Counted from the first letter of the stretch, positions 1 to 7,375 are shown. The stretch is DNA of 48,326 nucleotides from CAYYYA01 sp964517065 (GCA_964517065.1 CAZFBK010000009.1:1-48326); one strand, 5' to 3'. Numbers and translations: made by a program. The notes: a model not told the origin generated them from the sequence alone.

Positions 1-2
1 AT

Positions 3-77
3 GTGCTATATTATGTATTGAAGGAAATTGAGAAAGAGACAGGTGTGACGTGGGAAGATATTAAAGAAGTTTTATAA
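3..77 (+). CDS. C-terminal fragment of an unrecognised protein
   Basis: An open frame enters from the left edge of the window and ends at TAA 75-77, giving about 24 residues that end TWEDIKEVL. The composition is charged and helical. The upstream part is outside the window, so no family can be assigned. GTG at 3 could be a start, but a 24-residue protein is less likely than the tail of a longer gene. The 294 bases that follow contain hairpins and no convincing gene. Confidence 0.45.
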   Translation: MLYYVLKEIEKETGVTWEDIKEVL

Positions 78-104
78 TTGCATGTTTAATAAATAGATTA
101 GACT

Positions 105-145
105 GCCCGCCTCGCCGTAACGAGTCTTGGCGAGTCGAGGTGGGC
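105..145. repeat. Imperfect inverted repeat
   Basis: The arms GCCCGCCTCG (105-114) and CGAGGTGGGC (136-145) pair over ten positions with one wobble. It lies just after the partial gene and could serve as its terminator, but no T-tract follows. It is one of three hairpins in the 78-371 spacer. Confidence 0.5.
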
Positions 146-166
146 CGCGCCTTGAGTACAAGTCTC

Positions 167-183
167 GAGACGCTGAGCGTCTC
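167..183. repeat. 17-bp hairpin with CGCTGAGCG core, copy 1
   Basis: The sequence is GAGACGC-TGA-GCGTCTC, with 7-base arms and a TGA loop. It shares its central nine bases with three hairpins at the tRNA-Gln locus (5511, 5632, 5658), while its outer arm bases differ and still pair. Confidence 0.6.
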
Positions 184-273
184 TCGCAGAAACCAAGTAG
201 AGGGTGACACGTTGAATTTATTTGTGTATCGATGCTGTACAGATTGTTCGCACTACTGTATTTCATCGGATGC

Positions 274-293
274 CCCCTCTTGGCGAAGAGGGG
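274..293. repeat. GC-rich hairpin before the S41 protease promoter
   Basis: Perfect arms CCCCTCTT and AAGAGGGG flank a GGCG loop. No T-run follows on the plus strand, so a terminator role is uncertain. It lies 34 bases upstream of the -35 box of the next operon. Confidence 0.5.
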
Positions 294-327
294 CTCTGGG
301 GCGTTTGATTCATTTCAATGACAAGCT

Positions 328-355
328 TTGCCTCACGGTCGAAATACGTTATAAT
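328..355 (+). promoter_or_regulatory. Sigma70-type promoter for the S41 protease-rplI-pyrG operon
   Basis: TTGCCT (328-333), a 16-base spacer and TATAAT (350-355). Transcription would start near 362, about ten bases before the ATG at 372. This rules out the in-frame ATGs at 318 and 354, because the latter overlaps the -10 box. Confidence 0.7.
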
Positions 356-371
356 GCGTGGGTATAAATCC

Positions 372-1634
372 ATGCCATCCACACCTGTTGAAACAACAAT
401 CCCTCCTCATCACTCTCGGCGCCTTTGGTGGCCGTTAATTATTTTAATCAGCTTTTTGCTGGGCTATTTTGTAGCCCGTTTTGATAGTCCTGCCGGTGTC
501 ACACTGGGGCAGATCAATCTACAGGCTTGGCGCGCAAACACCACCTCTGAAGCTAAGAAGCGTAATCTTGATCCTAATCTTTTTTGGAATGTCTGGGATG
601 AGATTCAGGCTGAATACGTGGATCACGATAAAATCAACAACGAAGCGTTATTCTACGGTGCTATCAAAGGTATGGTGCAGGCAGTCGGCGACCCGTATAC
701 TGATTATTTTGACCCCAAAGCCAATGCTCAATTCAACCAAGACCTCGACGGTAATTTTGAAGGCATCGGCGCTGAGCTCAGTAGCAAAGACGGCCAATTG
801 CTGGTAGTCGCTCCATTACCATCCAGTCCAGCCGAGAAAGCCGGTATGCGCGCAGGTGACTCTATAGTAGCTATCGATGGCATCGCTACGCATGATATGG
901 ATCTCAGTCAGGCTGTGGGCAAGATCCGTGGACCCAAAGGTTCAGTGGTTGCTCTGACTGTTATTCATTCTGACAGCAAAGATTCTCAACCGGTAACCGT
1001 CAAGATAACGCGCGATACTATCTCATATCCGACAGTAACTTGGAAAAAGTTAGACAACAATATTGACTATCTGCAGATCGTCAGCTTCAACAAAGACGTG
1101 GACAAGAAATTCGTCAAGGCGTTACAGGAAATTATTAAACATAATCCCAAAGGTTTGATCATTGATCTGCGCAACAATCCGGGTGGCTTCCTCGATGCTG
1201 CCGTGACCATGTCCAGCTCCTGGATAGATAAAGATCAGATAGTGGTCAAAGAAACGTTCACGGATCAGGGTAAGAATGTCGACTACAAGGCAGAGCAGAC
1301 GCTCAAGGCTCCAGAGATCCCTACGGTTATCCTGATCAATGAAGGTTCTGCTTCAGCTTCTGAGATCATGGCTGGTGCTTTGCAAGATTATGGCAAGGCA
1401 ATAATTGTCGGAGTCAAATCCTTCGGTAAAGGTTCGGTTCAGAATCTGCTGCCATTCTCTGACGGTTCGGCTTTGAAAGTAACGGTAGCCAAATGGCTGA
1501 CACCAAAAGGACGAACGATCCAAGGAGAAGGCATCCAGCCGGATGTGGTAGTGGAGAATCCCACAGCCTCAGCTACTTCTACTGATGTACAATTGAAGAA
1601 AGCTCAAGACATTATTTTGGAAAAGTTGAAATAA
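372..1634 (+). CDS. S41-family carboxyl-terminal processing protease with PDZ domain
   Basis: This is a membrane-anchored serine protease of the CtpA/Prc family, 420 residues. A transmembrane helix at about residues 18-34 suggests the catalytic part faces outside. A PDZ domain (about 125-215) contains the GDSIVAIDG stretch. The S41 core follows, with LRNNPGGF, the GSASASE nucleophile motif (probable catalytic Ser-328) and FGKGSVQ (Lys-353), the Ser/Lys dyad of the family. The start at 372 was chosen because longer in-frame starts run through the promoter. It lies four bases ahead of rplI. The substrate cannot be inferred. Confidence 0.93.
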   Translation: MPSTPVETTIPPHHSRRLWWPLIILISFLLGYFVARFDSPAGVTLGQINLQAWRANTTSEAKKRNLDPNLFWNVWDEIQAEYVDHDKINNEALFYGAIKGMVQAVGDPYTDYFDPKANAQFNQDLDGNFEGIGAELSSKDGQLLVVAPLPSSPAEKAGMRAGDSIVAIDGIATHDMDLSQAVGKIRGPKGSVVALTVIHSDSKDSQPVTVKITRDTISYPTVTWKKLDNNIDYLQIVSFNKDVDKKFVKALQEIIKHNPKGLIIDLRNNPGGFLDAAVTMSSSWIDKDQIVVKETFTDQGKNVDYKAEQTLKAPEIPTVILINEGSASASEIMAGALQDYGKAIIVGVKSFGKGSVQNLLPFSDGSALKVTVAKWLTPKGRTIQGEGIQPDVVVENPTASATSTDVQLKKAQDIILEKLK

Positions 1635-1638
1635 GATT

Positions 1639-2073
1639 ATGAAAGTGACCCTATTACAAACAGTCAAAGGATTGGGAGTGAGAGGAGACACCAAAGAAGT
1701 GGCTGACGGCTATGCTTTGAATTTCCTCGTACGTCAGAATATGGCGGTGGCTGGTACTACGTTGCCGGTCAATGCCCAGAAAAAGCCGGTACAAGTCGTT
1801 GGTAAGCAAAGTGCTCTGAAACGGCTGTTGACAGCCAAGGCGCTCAACCTAGAGGCTTTGGTGCATGATAACGATGAGCTCTATGGCAGTATCGGAGCTG
1901 AGGAGATAATCAAAGCAGCGCAGGGGCAGGCCGGAGCAACTTTGGTGAAAAAGCAGCTGACAGGCGGACTGCCGCTGAAAAAGCTAGGAACACATGAGAT
2001 TGAAGTGACAGCCGAAGGACATACATTTATAGTCATAGTCAAATTGAAGGGAATCCATGGTCAAAAAAAATAG
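1639..2073 (+). CDS. rplI: 50S ribosomal protein bL9
   Basis: A 144-residue bL9, close to the normal length. The N-terminal domain begins MKVTLLQTVKGLGVRGD and contains the family's VADGYALNFL stretch; the connecting helix and C-terminal domain follow. It binds 23S rRNA on the large subunit. Its 3' end overlaps pyrG by 17 bases, so the two are probably translated from one mRNA. bL9 is reported missing from Microgenomates and WWE3, so its presence narrows the lineage. Confidence 0.95.
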   Translation: MKVTLLQTVKGLGVRGDTKEVADGYALNFLVRQNMAVAGTTLPVNAQKKPVQVVGKQSALKRLLTAKALNLEALVHDNDELYGSIGAEEIIKAAQGQAGATLVKKQLTGGLPLKKLGTHEIEVTAEGHTFIVIVKLKGIHGQKK

Positions 2074-3736
2074 ATTTATTTTTGTTGTTGGTGGTGTGAT
2101 GTCAGGCGTAGGCAAGGGCGTGACTACCGCCTCGATTGCCAAGATCCTGCAAAGCAAAGGTTTTGTCGTCACTGCTATCAAAATTGATCCCTATATTAAT
2201 GTCGACGCCGGCACCATGAATCCAACGGTTCATGGTGAAGTTTTTGTTACTGTTGATGGCGATGAGACAGATCAGGATATTGGCAACTATGAGCGGTTCC
2301 TCAATATCAACATTCTGCGTTCTAACTATATGACGACGGGACGTGTCTATTCCACCGTTATTCAACGTGAACGTAATCTGGGCTACGACGGTAAATGTGT
2401 GGAAGTTGTGCCTGACATTCCCAACGAAATTATCAGTAGGATCAAACGAGCTACTAAACTGGCTGATGCCGACTTCACCATCATTGAAGTTGGCGGTACG
2501 ATCGGTGAATATCAGAATATGATTTTTCTCGAAGCTGCCCGCATGATGAAGTTGCGAGCGCCGTTAGACGTACAGTTCATCCTTGTCAGTTATTTACCTG
2601 TTCCGCCAAAGGTAGGAGAGATGAAGACCAAGCCGACGCAGTATGCTTCACACACTTTGAATAGCGCCGGTATCCAGGCTGATTTTATTGTTTGTCGTTC
2701 AGAGCAGCCGCTTGACCGCAAACGTAGAGAAAAGATAGCTACGTTCTGCAATATCAATCAGGAAGACGCTATCTCTGCGCCTGATGTTGATAGTATTTAC
2801 GATATTCCCATTAATTTTGAAAAAAACGATATCGGCAATAAGATTTTGGCCAAGTTCGGCTTGAAGCCGCGCAAAAAGGATATGCATGATTGGAGAGTTA
2901 TGGTGAAGAAAATGAAAAGTCTCGCCCACAGGGCGACCACCCGTGTGGGTGGAAAAGTCAAAATTGGGGTGGTGGGGAAATATTTCCTCTCTGGTGATTA
3001 TGTTTTGTCCGATGTTTATATTTCCGTTATTGAAGCGATCAAGCATGCGGGTGTGGCGGCTGGTGTGAAGCCGGAGCTGCATTGGATTGATTCGGCTGAT
3101 TTTGAATCAGGAGAACGGGGTAAGGCGCCGAAGGTTGCTTTGAAAACACTGGATCAGATGGATGCTATCATCGTTCCCGGAGGTTTCGGTGCGCGCGGTA
3201 TCAAAGGTGTGCTGAAGGCAATTGAGTACGCTCGGGTGCATAAAATCCCTTATCTCGGTTTGTGTTATGGTATGCAGTTGGCCACGATTGAGTTTGCACG
3301 TAATGTAGCGGGTATCAAGCAGGCGGACACCGTGGAGATTGATGAAGCTACTTCCGAGCCTATTATCCATATCAATGAGCAACAGGCCAAGAATCTGGCA
3401 GCCAAACATTTTGGTAATAGCATGCGTCTCGGAGCCTATCCTTGTGTCTTATCCAAGAACTCCTTGGCTCGTTCATTGTACGGTACTGGTCGTATCAACG
3501 AGCGTCATCGCCATCGTTATGAGTTTAACAATAAATATAAGAAGCCACTGGCGAAAGCTGGTCTCGTTTTCTCCGGTATCTGTCCTGATAATGATTTAGT
3601 TGAAATTATCGAGCTACCGCGCGAAGTGCATCCGTATTTTATCGCTTCACAATTCCATCCCGAGTTTGAATCCCGTCCGCTGAAGCCGCATCCGCTCTTT
3701 GTGGGGTTATTGCAGGCGGCCAAGAAAAAACGATAA
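2057..3736 (+). CDS. pyrG: CTP synthase
   Basis: CTP synthase makes CTP from UTP, ATP and glutamine. The 559-residue protein has the N-terminal synthetase domain with the P-loop SGVGKGVT and the IKIDPYINVDAGTM signature. The C-terminal class I glutaminase domain has Cys-403 in GLCYGMQ and His-534/Glu-536 in FHPEFES. The linker near residues 289-299 is encoded by a GC-rich double hairpin (2922-2952) that recurs in non-coding DNA at 7954, so a mobile palindrome seems to have been accepted in frame. Last gene of its operon, followed by a terminator. Confidence 0.96.
   Translation: MVKKNRFIFVVGGVMSGVGKGVTTASIAKILQSKGFVVTAIKIDPYINVDAGTMNPTVHGEVFVTVDGDETDQDIGNYERFLNINILRSNYMTTGRVYSTVIQRERNLGYDGKCVEVVPDIPNEIISRIKRATKLADADFTIIEVGGTIGEYQNMIFLEAARMMKLRAPLDVQFILVSYLPVPPKVGEMKTKPTQYASHTLNSAGIQADFIVCRSEQPLDRKRREKIATFCNINQEDAISAPDVDSIYDIPINFEKNDIGNKILAKFGLKPRKKDMHDWRVMVKKMKSLAHRATTRVGGKVKIGVVGKYFLSGDYVLSDVYISVIEAIKHAGVAAGVKPELHWIDSADFESGERGKAPKVALKTLDQMDAIIVPGGFGARGIKGVLKAIEYARVHKIPYLGLCYGMQLATIEFARNVAGIKQADTVEIDEATSEPIIHINEQQAKNLAAKHFGNSMRLGAYPCVLSKNSLARSLYGTGRINERHRHRYEFNNKYKKPLAKAGLVFSGICPDNDLVEIIELPREVHPYFIASQFHPEFESRPLKPHPLFVGLLQAAKKKR
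2922..2952 (+). repeat. Double-hairpin repeat inside pyrG, copy 1
   Basis: Two adjacent hairpins, CGCCC-ACA-GGGCG (2923-2935) and CCACCC-GTGT-GGGTGG (2937-2952), lie within the coding sequence and encode the linker between the two pyrG domains. The first 17 bases (TCGCCCACAGGGCGACC) recur exactly at 7954-7970. Confidence 0.7.
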
Positions 3737-3758
3737 CATACTAAAGATGTGTCTCTTC

Positions 3759-3782
3759 AATAAACGGCAAGTGCCGTTTATT
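3759..3782 (+). terminator. Hairpin terminator after pyrG
   Basis: An uninterrupted 11-base stem, AATAAACGGCA / TGCCGTTTATT, with a two-base nominal loop, 22 bases after the pyrG stop. The descending arm is T-rich. The 3783-3933 spacer holds no gene; a lone TATAAT (3872-3877) lacks a good -35 partner. Confidence 0.7.
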
Positions 3783-3933
3783 TGCGTTATGGTGCGTGTT
3801 TGATCACGAGGGTAATACATCTCCTGTGCCAACGTCACTATATATACAAGGTCGAATAATCTCGAAACAACTATAATCAGGCTTTTGAGGTCGCGGTATT
3901 GTTGTTTCCCTAATTATTAACGAAAGTACTCTA

Positions 3934-5133
3934 ATGAAAATAAGAATTAAACATAGATTGAGCCGTCAAGTGCTCGGTTTGGCTATTATCGCCTTTTTGG
4001 GTTTTGGCGGACTGGTAGCCACTCAAGTTGCTCAATCTCATTCAGATCCTGCTAATTGTTCAGCTACTGGCATCGGTATGTCTCTGTCTGTCTATCGTGC
4101 AGATGGAACAACACCGATCGGAAGCTCGACAGTTACTACGGGCGAAACAATCGTCTACAAAGCTACACTTAGTAATCTTGGCACGCCGAATTGTAGCTAC
4201 GAAGGTGGAACCGTTACTATTATTAAACCTGATGGTGTGGTGGTCAACGTGACTGGTTCTGGTGTCCCTCTGGTCGTATTTGGCTCTCCCTTTGTTTCTA
4301 ATTCAGTGAATTATGTCGTGACTACAGCAGACATCGGTAGCGACAATGATCTCGATGCTCAGGCTATGTATTCGAATGGAACCTCTCATATGGGTGCGAA
4401 TAATGTCAGTGCAATTGGCGCTGTTATCGCCGTCGCTACAAACTTTGACGCGCAACGCCCATTCATCCTGACCCAAATCCATAATGCCAGCCATACAGAT
4501 ATTACTGGCCAGCCAGTCGTGGTGGGTACGGTTATCCATGATCAGATTATCCTGACACCGACCAGTACAAGTAACGCAATGGCTACAGGTACTGTTGATT
4601 TCTTGTTCTACAACAACGCCACCTGTCTTGGTACACCAGCTCAAGCAGAAAATAATGTCGTCTTAGTCAATGGTCAGGCTGAATCAGCCACGACTACGGC
4701 ACCACTTTTTGCTGCTTCATATAGTGTCCACTACGATGGTAATAATGATTATCCAGCGATGACAGCTGGTTGTGAATGGATTACTGTCAGTCAGGCACAG
4801 ACAACGGTAACTACAGAAATTCATACAGCAGATCATGCTAATGTTACCGATGGTAGTGTGGTTGTTGGTACACTTATTCACGATAAGTTCATCATTACTC
4901 CTTATAGTGTCACTACTACCACACCTCCTATGGCCTCAGGCAGTGTTGATTTTCAGCTCTATAACAACGCGACGTGTATTGGTAATCCCGCTCAGACTCA
5001 GGCTAATATTCCACTGGTTCTAGGAGTGGCAGAGTCCAAGACTATCCCTGCGGCTATCTGGTGGATTTCTTATCGCGCTCGCTACAATGGCGATAGCAAC
5101 TATCGTTGGGCAAACTCTTCACGGTTGAGCTGA
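3934..5133 (+). CDS. Secreted protein with two tandem Ig-like repeats
   Basis: The 399-residue product begins with a signal peptide (basic MKIRIKHRLSR, then a hydrophobic run to about residue 35). A first domain with SVYRADGTTPIG and VTTGETIVYKATLSN resembles DUF11/CARDB-type beta sandwiches. Two repeats follow, at about 178-285 and 288-399. Each has an (H)xxDITGQPVVVGTVIHD-like stretch, then ATGTVDF or ASGSVDF, then YNNATC. The pattern resembles bacterial Ig-like surface domains. No anchor or sorting motif is visible, so it is probably released or non-covalently held. Stand-alone gene flanked by terminators. Confidence 0.75.
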   Translation: MKIRIKHRLSRQVLGLAIIAFLGFGGLVATQVAQSHSDPANCSATGIGMSLSVYRADGTTPIGSSTVTTGETIVYKATLSNLGTPNCSYEGGTVTIIKPDGVVVNVTGSGVPLVVFGSPFVSNSVNYVVTTADIGSDNDLDAQAMYSNGTSHMGANNVSAIGAVIAVATNFDAQRPFILTQIHNASHTDITGQPVVVGTVIHDQIILTPTSTSNAMATGTVDFLFYNNATCLGTPAQAENNVVLVNGQAESATTTAPLFAASYSVHYDGNNDYPAMTAGCEWITVSQAQTTVTTEIHTADHANVTDGSVVVGTLIHDKFIITPYSVTTTTPPMASGSVDFQLYNNATCIGNPAQTQANIPLVLGVAESKTIPAAIWWISYRARYNGDSNYRWANSSRLS

Positions 5134-5179
5134 TGTTGAAAATGCTCGAGAGGAAGTAATTCACGTTCTCTCGATACAG

Positions 5180-5222
5180 ATCGAGGTACGTTCGCACCGC
5201 GCGAATCTCTGCCTCGATTTTT
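5180..5222 (+). terminator. Rho-independent terminator after the secreted protein
   Basis: ATCGAGG (5180-5186) pairs with CCTCGAT (5212-5218), with a nested TTCGC/GCGAA helix and a run of five T at 5218-5222. It lies about 45 bases after the stop at 5133. Confidence 0.8.
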
Positions 5223-5276
5223 CAATTTAAAAAACAGTCATTTCAGATCTTGTAGCATATAATTCGTAAATTAGAG

Positions 5277-5301
5277 TTTTATTGACTTTTGGTCAATAAA
5301 A
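5277..5301. repeat. AT-rich perfect hairpin
   Basis: Arms TTTTATTGAC (5277-5286) and GTCAATAAAA (5292-5301) around TTTTG. It lies between the terminator and the tRNA-Gln locus. Its role is unknown; a weak bidirectional terminator is possible. Confidence 0.5.
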
Positions 5302-5332
5302 TATTATAGTTCGTGCGTTACAAATTAAACGT

Positions 5333-5372
5333 TCGGGGATCGCCTGCCTGCCGCAGGCAGGTCTAAAGGTAG
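5333..5372 (+). pseudogene. 5' fragment of a tRNA-Gln copy interrupted by a palindrome
   Basis: TCGGGGATCG (5333-5342) and GTCTAAAGGTAG (5361-5372) match the first 22 bases of the intact tRNA-Gln at 5438. They are separated by a palindrome with arms CCTGCCTG and CAGGCAGG (5343-5361). No anticodon or T arm follows, so it cannot be a functional tRNA. It is best read as a decayed duplicate hit by a palindromic element in its D arm. Confidence 0.7.
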
Positions 5373-5437
5373 TTCGCTAGAGGCGGATAGTCTCGCGGAT
5401 TTACTGCTTGTAACTAAAAGAACAAAATATTATTCAT

Positions 5438-5511
5438 TCGGGGATCGTCTAAAGGTAGGACAGCGGGTTTTGGTCCCGTCAATTGGGGTTCGAGTCCCTA
5501 TCCCCGAGCCA
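5438..5511 (+). tRNA. tRNA-Gln (anticodon UUG)
   Basis: A complete cloverleaf of 74 bases with encoded CCA. The acceptor arms are TCGGGGA (5438-5444) and TCCCCGA (5501-5507), with G as discriminator. The anticodon loop TTTTGGT, closed by GCGGG/CCCGT, gives anticodon TTG. The T arm has the loop TTCGAGT. It is flanked by a decayed 5' fragment and a copied 3' end. A 17-bp hairpin starts at its last base. Confidence 0.95.
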
Positions 5512-5527
5512 TCCCGCTGAGCGGGAT
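5511..5527. repeat. 17-bp hairpin with CGCTGAGCG core, copy 2
   Basis: ATCCCGC-TGA-GCGGGAT, beginning on the last A of the tRNA-Gln CCA end. It has the same core and size as copies 1, 3 and 4 but different, self-complementary outer bases. It might help terminate or process the tRNA transcript. Confidence 0.6.
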
Positions 5528-5597
5528 TAGACATAGTTTTGAAAGAGCTCGATTCTATATAAATTATTATCTATAACAATAAGGGACGAGAAGTTTA

Positions 5598-5616
5598 TCC
5601 CGAGCTCGTCGAGGGA
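5598..5616 (+). repeat. Short member of the rnpB palindromic element family
   Basis: TCCCGAGC-TC-GTCGAGGGA. Its ends match those of the three hairpins in rnpB (33317, 33594, 33681), which begin with CCCGAGCGA and end with GAGTCGAGGG. The apical part is missing. It abuts the duplicated tRNA-Gln 3' end at 5617. Confidence 0.6.
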
Positions 5617-5635
5617 AGTCCCTATCCCCGAGCCA
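5617..5635 (+). pseudogene. Duplicated 3' end of tRNA-Gln
   Basis: The 19 bases AGTCCCTATCCCCGAGCCA are identical to 5493-5511, the T arm, acceptor arm and CCA of the intact tRNA. There is no 5' half. It could be a remnant of a third tandem tRNA or an attachment-site scar. Only 105 bases separate it from the intact gene, so no element now lies between them. Confidence 0.7.
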
Positions 5636-5648
5636 CGCTGAGCGTGGC
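5632..5648. repeat. 17-bp hairpin with CGCTGAGCG core, copy 3
   Basis: GCCACGC-TGA-GCGTGGC, overlapping the CCA of the tRNA-Gln 3' fragment, as copy 2 overlaps the intact tRNA end. Confidence 0.6.
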
Positions 5649-5657
5649 AGTAGTTAG

Positions 5658-5674
5658 TGGACGCTCAGCGTCCA
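5658..5674. repeat. 17-bp hairpin with CGCTGAGCG core, copy 4 (inverted)
   Basis: TGGACGC-TCA-GCGTCCA, the family in the opposite orientation, ten bases after copy 3. The remainder up to 5779 holds no gene; a TATACT hexamer at 5738-5743 may be the -10 box for the DUF4386 gene. Confidence 0.6.
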
Positions 5675-5779
5675 GCCAAGTCCTGAAAAGGCTGTTTTTA
5701 TAAATTTTATATGATATCTATTTCCCGTACTTACCTGTATACTACAGCGACATTAGCTTAATTTATAAAAATAATTATC

Positions 5780-6454
5780 ATGACAGCTCACAGAAAGATT
5801 TCTTTGACAGCAGGTTTGCTCTACTTGCTAACGTTCGTCTCTATCCCGACACTGGTACTCTATACTGCCATACATAGCCCGAGTTATATTACTGGCACTG
5901 GACCAGATACAGTGACCATTATTGGCGGCATCCTCGAGATCATTGTGGCATTGGCAGGTATCGCTACGGCAGTGGTCTTGTATCCGATGCTCAAGAAGCA
6001 AAGTGAACGCTTAGCCCTTGGTCTGGTCGCAGCTCGCGCACTGGAAGCAGCTACTATCTTTCTTGGTGTAGCGTTCCTGCTGACTATCGTGACGTTGCGA
6101 CAGGAGGGAGTCGGCGCAGAAGCGCAGCTGATCGGACATACCTTAGCTACACTCTATGATCGCATCTTCCTGCTGGGTCAGAGCTTCATGCCGGCAATAA
6201 ACGATATTTTACTCGGAGTTTTACTATATAAGTCACGTCTGATACCTCGAGGACTGGCTGTCATTGGTATTATCGGCGGCCCTATCTTACTTGTCGGTTA
6301 TCTGGCTGTCATGTTTGGCTTGGTCGGACAGCACGCTCCAATTGCCGGCTTGTCGGCTCTGCCGGTGGCTGTCTTTGAATTTTCATTAGGACTGTGGCTG
6401 ACGTTTAGAGGATTTAATCCAGCAGCAGCGACTGAACTGGAAGCGAAGAAATAA
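5780..6454 (+). CDS. DUF4386-family multi-pass membrane protein
   Basis: The 224-residue protein is highly hydrophobic, with about six transmembrane helices. Its opening HRKISLTAGLLYLLTFVSIP and the later LYDRIFLLGQSF and LLYKSRLIPRGLAVIGIIGGP stretches resemble DUF4386, a family of unknown function common in Bacteroidetes, Chloroflexi and candidate phyla. It stands alone between the tRNA-Gln locus and the terminator of the minus-strand island and may have been acquired singly. No catalytic motif is visible. Confidence 0.75.
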   Translation: MTAHRKISLTAGLLYLLTFVSIPTLVLYTAIHSPSYITGTGPDTVTIIGGILEIIVALAGIATAVVLYPMLKKQSERLALGLVAARALEAATIFLGVAFLLTIVTLRQEGVGAEAQLIGHTLATLYDRIFLLGQSFMPAINDILLGVLLYKSRLIPRGLAVIGIIGGPILLVGYLAVMFGLVGQHAPIAGLSALPVAVFEFSLGLWLTFRGFNPAAATELEAKK

Positions 6455-6469
6455 CACAATTATAAATTA

Positions 6470-6501
6470 ACCCCGCTGGATATAGCGCCATCCAACGGGG
6501 T
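6470..6501. terminator. Hairpin between convergent transcripts
   Basis: ACCCCGCTGGAT (6470-6481) pairs with ATCCAACGGGGT (6490-6501) with one mismatch. It is 15 bases after the DUF4386 stop and would end that transcript, though the plus strand lacks a T-tract after it. Confidence 0.55.
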
Positions 6502-6541
6502 AAAAAAAACCGCCCGTCCCATCTTGCGATAGGTCGGGCGG
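6502..6541 (-). terminator. Rho-independent terminator of the minus-strand island
   Basis: On the minus strand CCGCCCG and CGGGCGG (6535-6541 and 6510-6516) form the stem, followed by eight T (6502-6509). It lies 30 bases after the last island gene and gives the island a defined 3' end. Confidence 0.9.
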
Positions 6542-6571
6542 ATATTGTTTTGTGCAGTAACGCGTGTTGCG

Positions 6572-6871
6572 CTACTCGGCGGGGAGTTCCCGCACGGCTT
6601 TCATGAGAGCAGTGAGAAACTGTTCCACACCGGACTTGGTTTCGCCACCGCCGCCGTATCCACACTTCGTCTGAATGTCGTGGGCGTTTTCGAGGAACCA
6701 GACGATATTCGCAGCGGTTGTTTCATCATCGACTTCCACTGTGACGTGGTGTCTGACGCCGTTCGGGTCACCACCCCCGACCTCTTCATCGTGTCGATCT
6801 TGCGCCAAGTTGATGTGACGCGACATATACACGGTACCGTCGTTGTGCACCTTGAAATCGAGACGTGCCAT
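6572..6871 (-). CDS. Hypothetical protein, last gene of the island
   Basis: A 99-residue protein, not recognised. It begins MARLDFKVHNDGTVYMSRHI and has an acidic, His-rich middle (DRHDEEVGGGDPNGVRHHV), a Gly-rich CGYGGGG segment and a helical C-terminus. There is no signal peptide or membrane segment, so it is probably cytoplasmic. A strong Shine-Dalgarno site, GAAAGGAG, lies 6 bases before the ATG and supports this start. It is the last gene before the terminator. GC content is visibly higher than in the flanking housekeeping genes. Confidence 0.7.
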   Translation of the reverse strand: MARLDFKVHNDGTVYMSRHINLAQDRHDEEVGGGDPNGVRHHVTVEVDDETTAANIVWFLENAHDIQTKCGYGGGGETKSGVEQFLTALMKAVRELPAE

Positions 6872-6904
6872 TGAGAACTCCTTTCGGTTATTGCAAGTCG
6901 AGAT

Positions 6905-7375
6905 CTAGGCAGCGCCGACGAGACGGCGGCACTCGATGTCGCTCGGGCGGAGGCCCTTGCGCTGGTCTCCTACGTGCGGACGTTCCGCAGGTGTGAAGCG
7001 AACCAGCAGCCTCGGAGCCTGCTGGCGAGCCTTGATCAGTCCCTTGACCCGGCGGTAGTCCGCCAAGGTCGTGACGCGGTAGGCCGTCAGTTCGCCGTTC
7101 AGGCTGTTGACGGTCAACAGCAGGACGACGAGCGTCCCGACGGTGGTATTCCAGGCGATTCCGTCATCGTACTGGCCGAAGGCCGGCAGATCTCCACCGT
7201 TATCCACGGCGCAGACGGCTTCGGCGATCGTGAAGGCGACGATCTTGCCATCGCCTTCCAGCTTGACCAGTCCACTGCCATTCGGATTCCTCTGAATGAT
7301 CAGGCCGTGGTAATAGCGGTCGGGGTTGACCCAGCTGGTTCCGGTGATGATCTCGGGCGTCAGTTCCTGGCTCAT
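6905..7375 (-). CDS. Hypothetical beta-rich protein, paralogue of its upstream neighbour
   Basis: A 156-residue protein with GAAAGGA placed before the ATG. The pattern YYHGLIIQRNPNGSGLVKLEGDGKIVAF, then a hydrophobic strand VGTLVVLLLTVNSL and TAYRV, aligns with the gene at 7405-7860 (YFGQVVVLE...GRILFTDGTIARF, VGSFVACLLSV, VVYKM). The spacing recalls the five-strand layout of cold-shock OB folds, but the aromatic RNA-binding motifs are absent. The two are probably ancient paralogues; nucleic-acid binding is speculation. Confidence 0.7.
   Translation of the reverse strand: MSQELTPEIITGTSWVNPDRYYHGLIIQRNPNGSGLVKLEGDGKIVAFTIAEAVCAVDNGGDLPAFGQYDDGIAWNTTVGTLVVLLLTVNSLNGELTAYRVTTLADYRRVKGLIKARQQAPRLLVRFTPAERPHVGDQRKGLRPSDIECRRLVGAA

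Noticed and set aside
318..371. Longer N-terminus for the S41 protease
   Set aside because: The extension would be encoded by the -35/-10 promoter region, so it would not be transcribed.
5333..5437. A second functional tRNA
   Set aside because: Only the 5' end matches; no anticodon arm, T arm or matching acceptor strand follows.
5493..5635. Attachment sites of a present integrative element
   Set aside because: Only 105 bases lie between the 19-base copies and no integrase is in the window; at most a scar.
5331..5680. CRISPR array
   Set aside because: The repeats are short palindromes of differing sequence at irregular spacing; there is no constant repeat with equal spacers and no cas gene.
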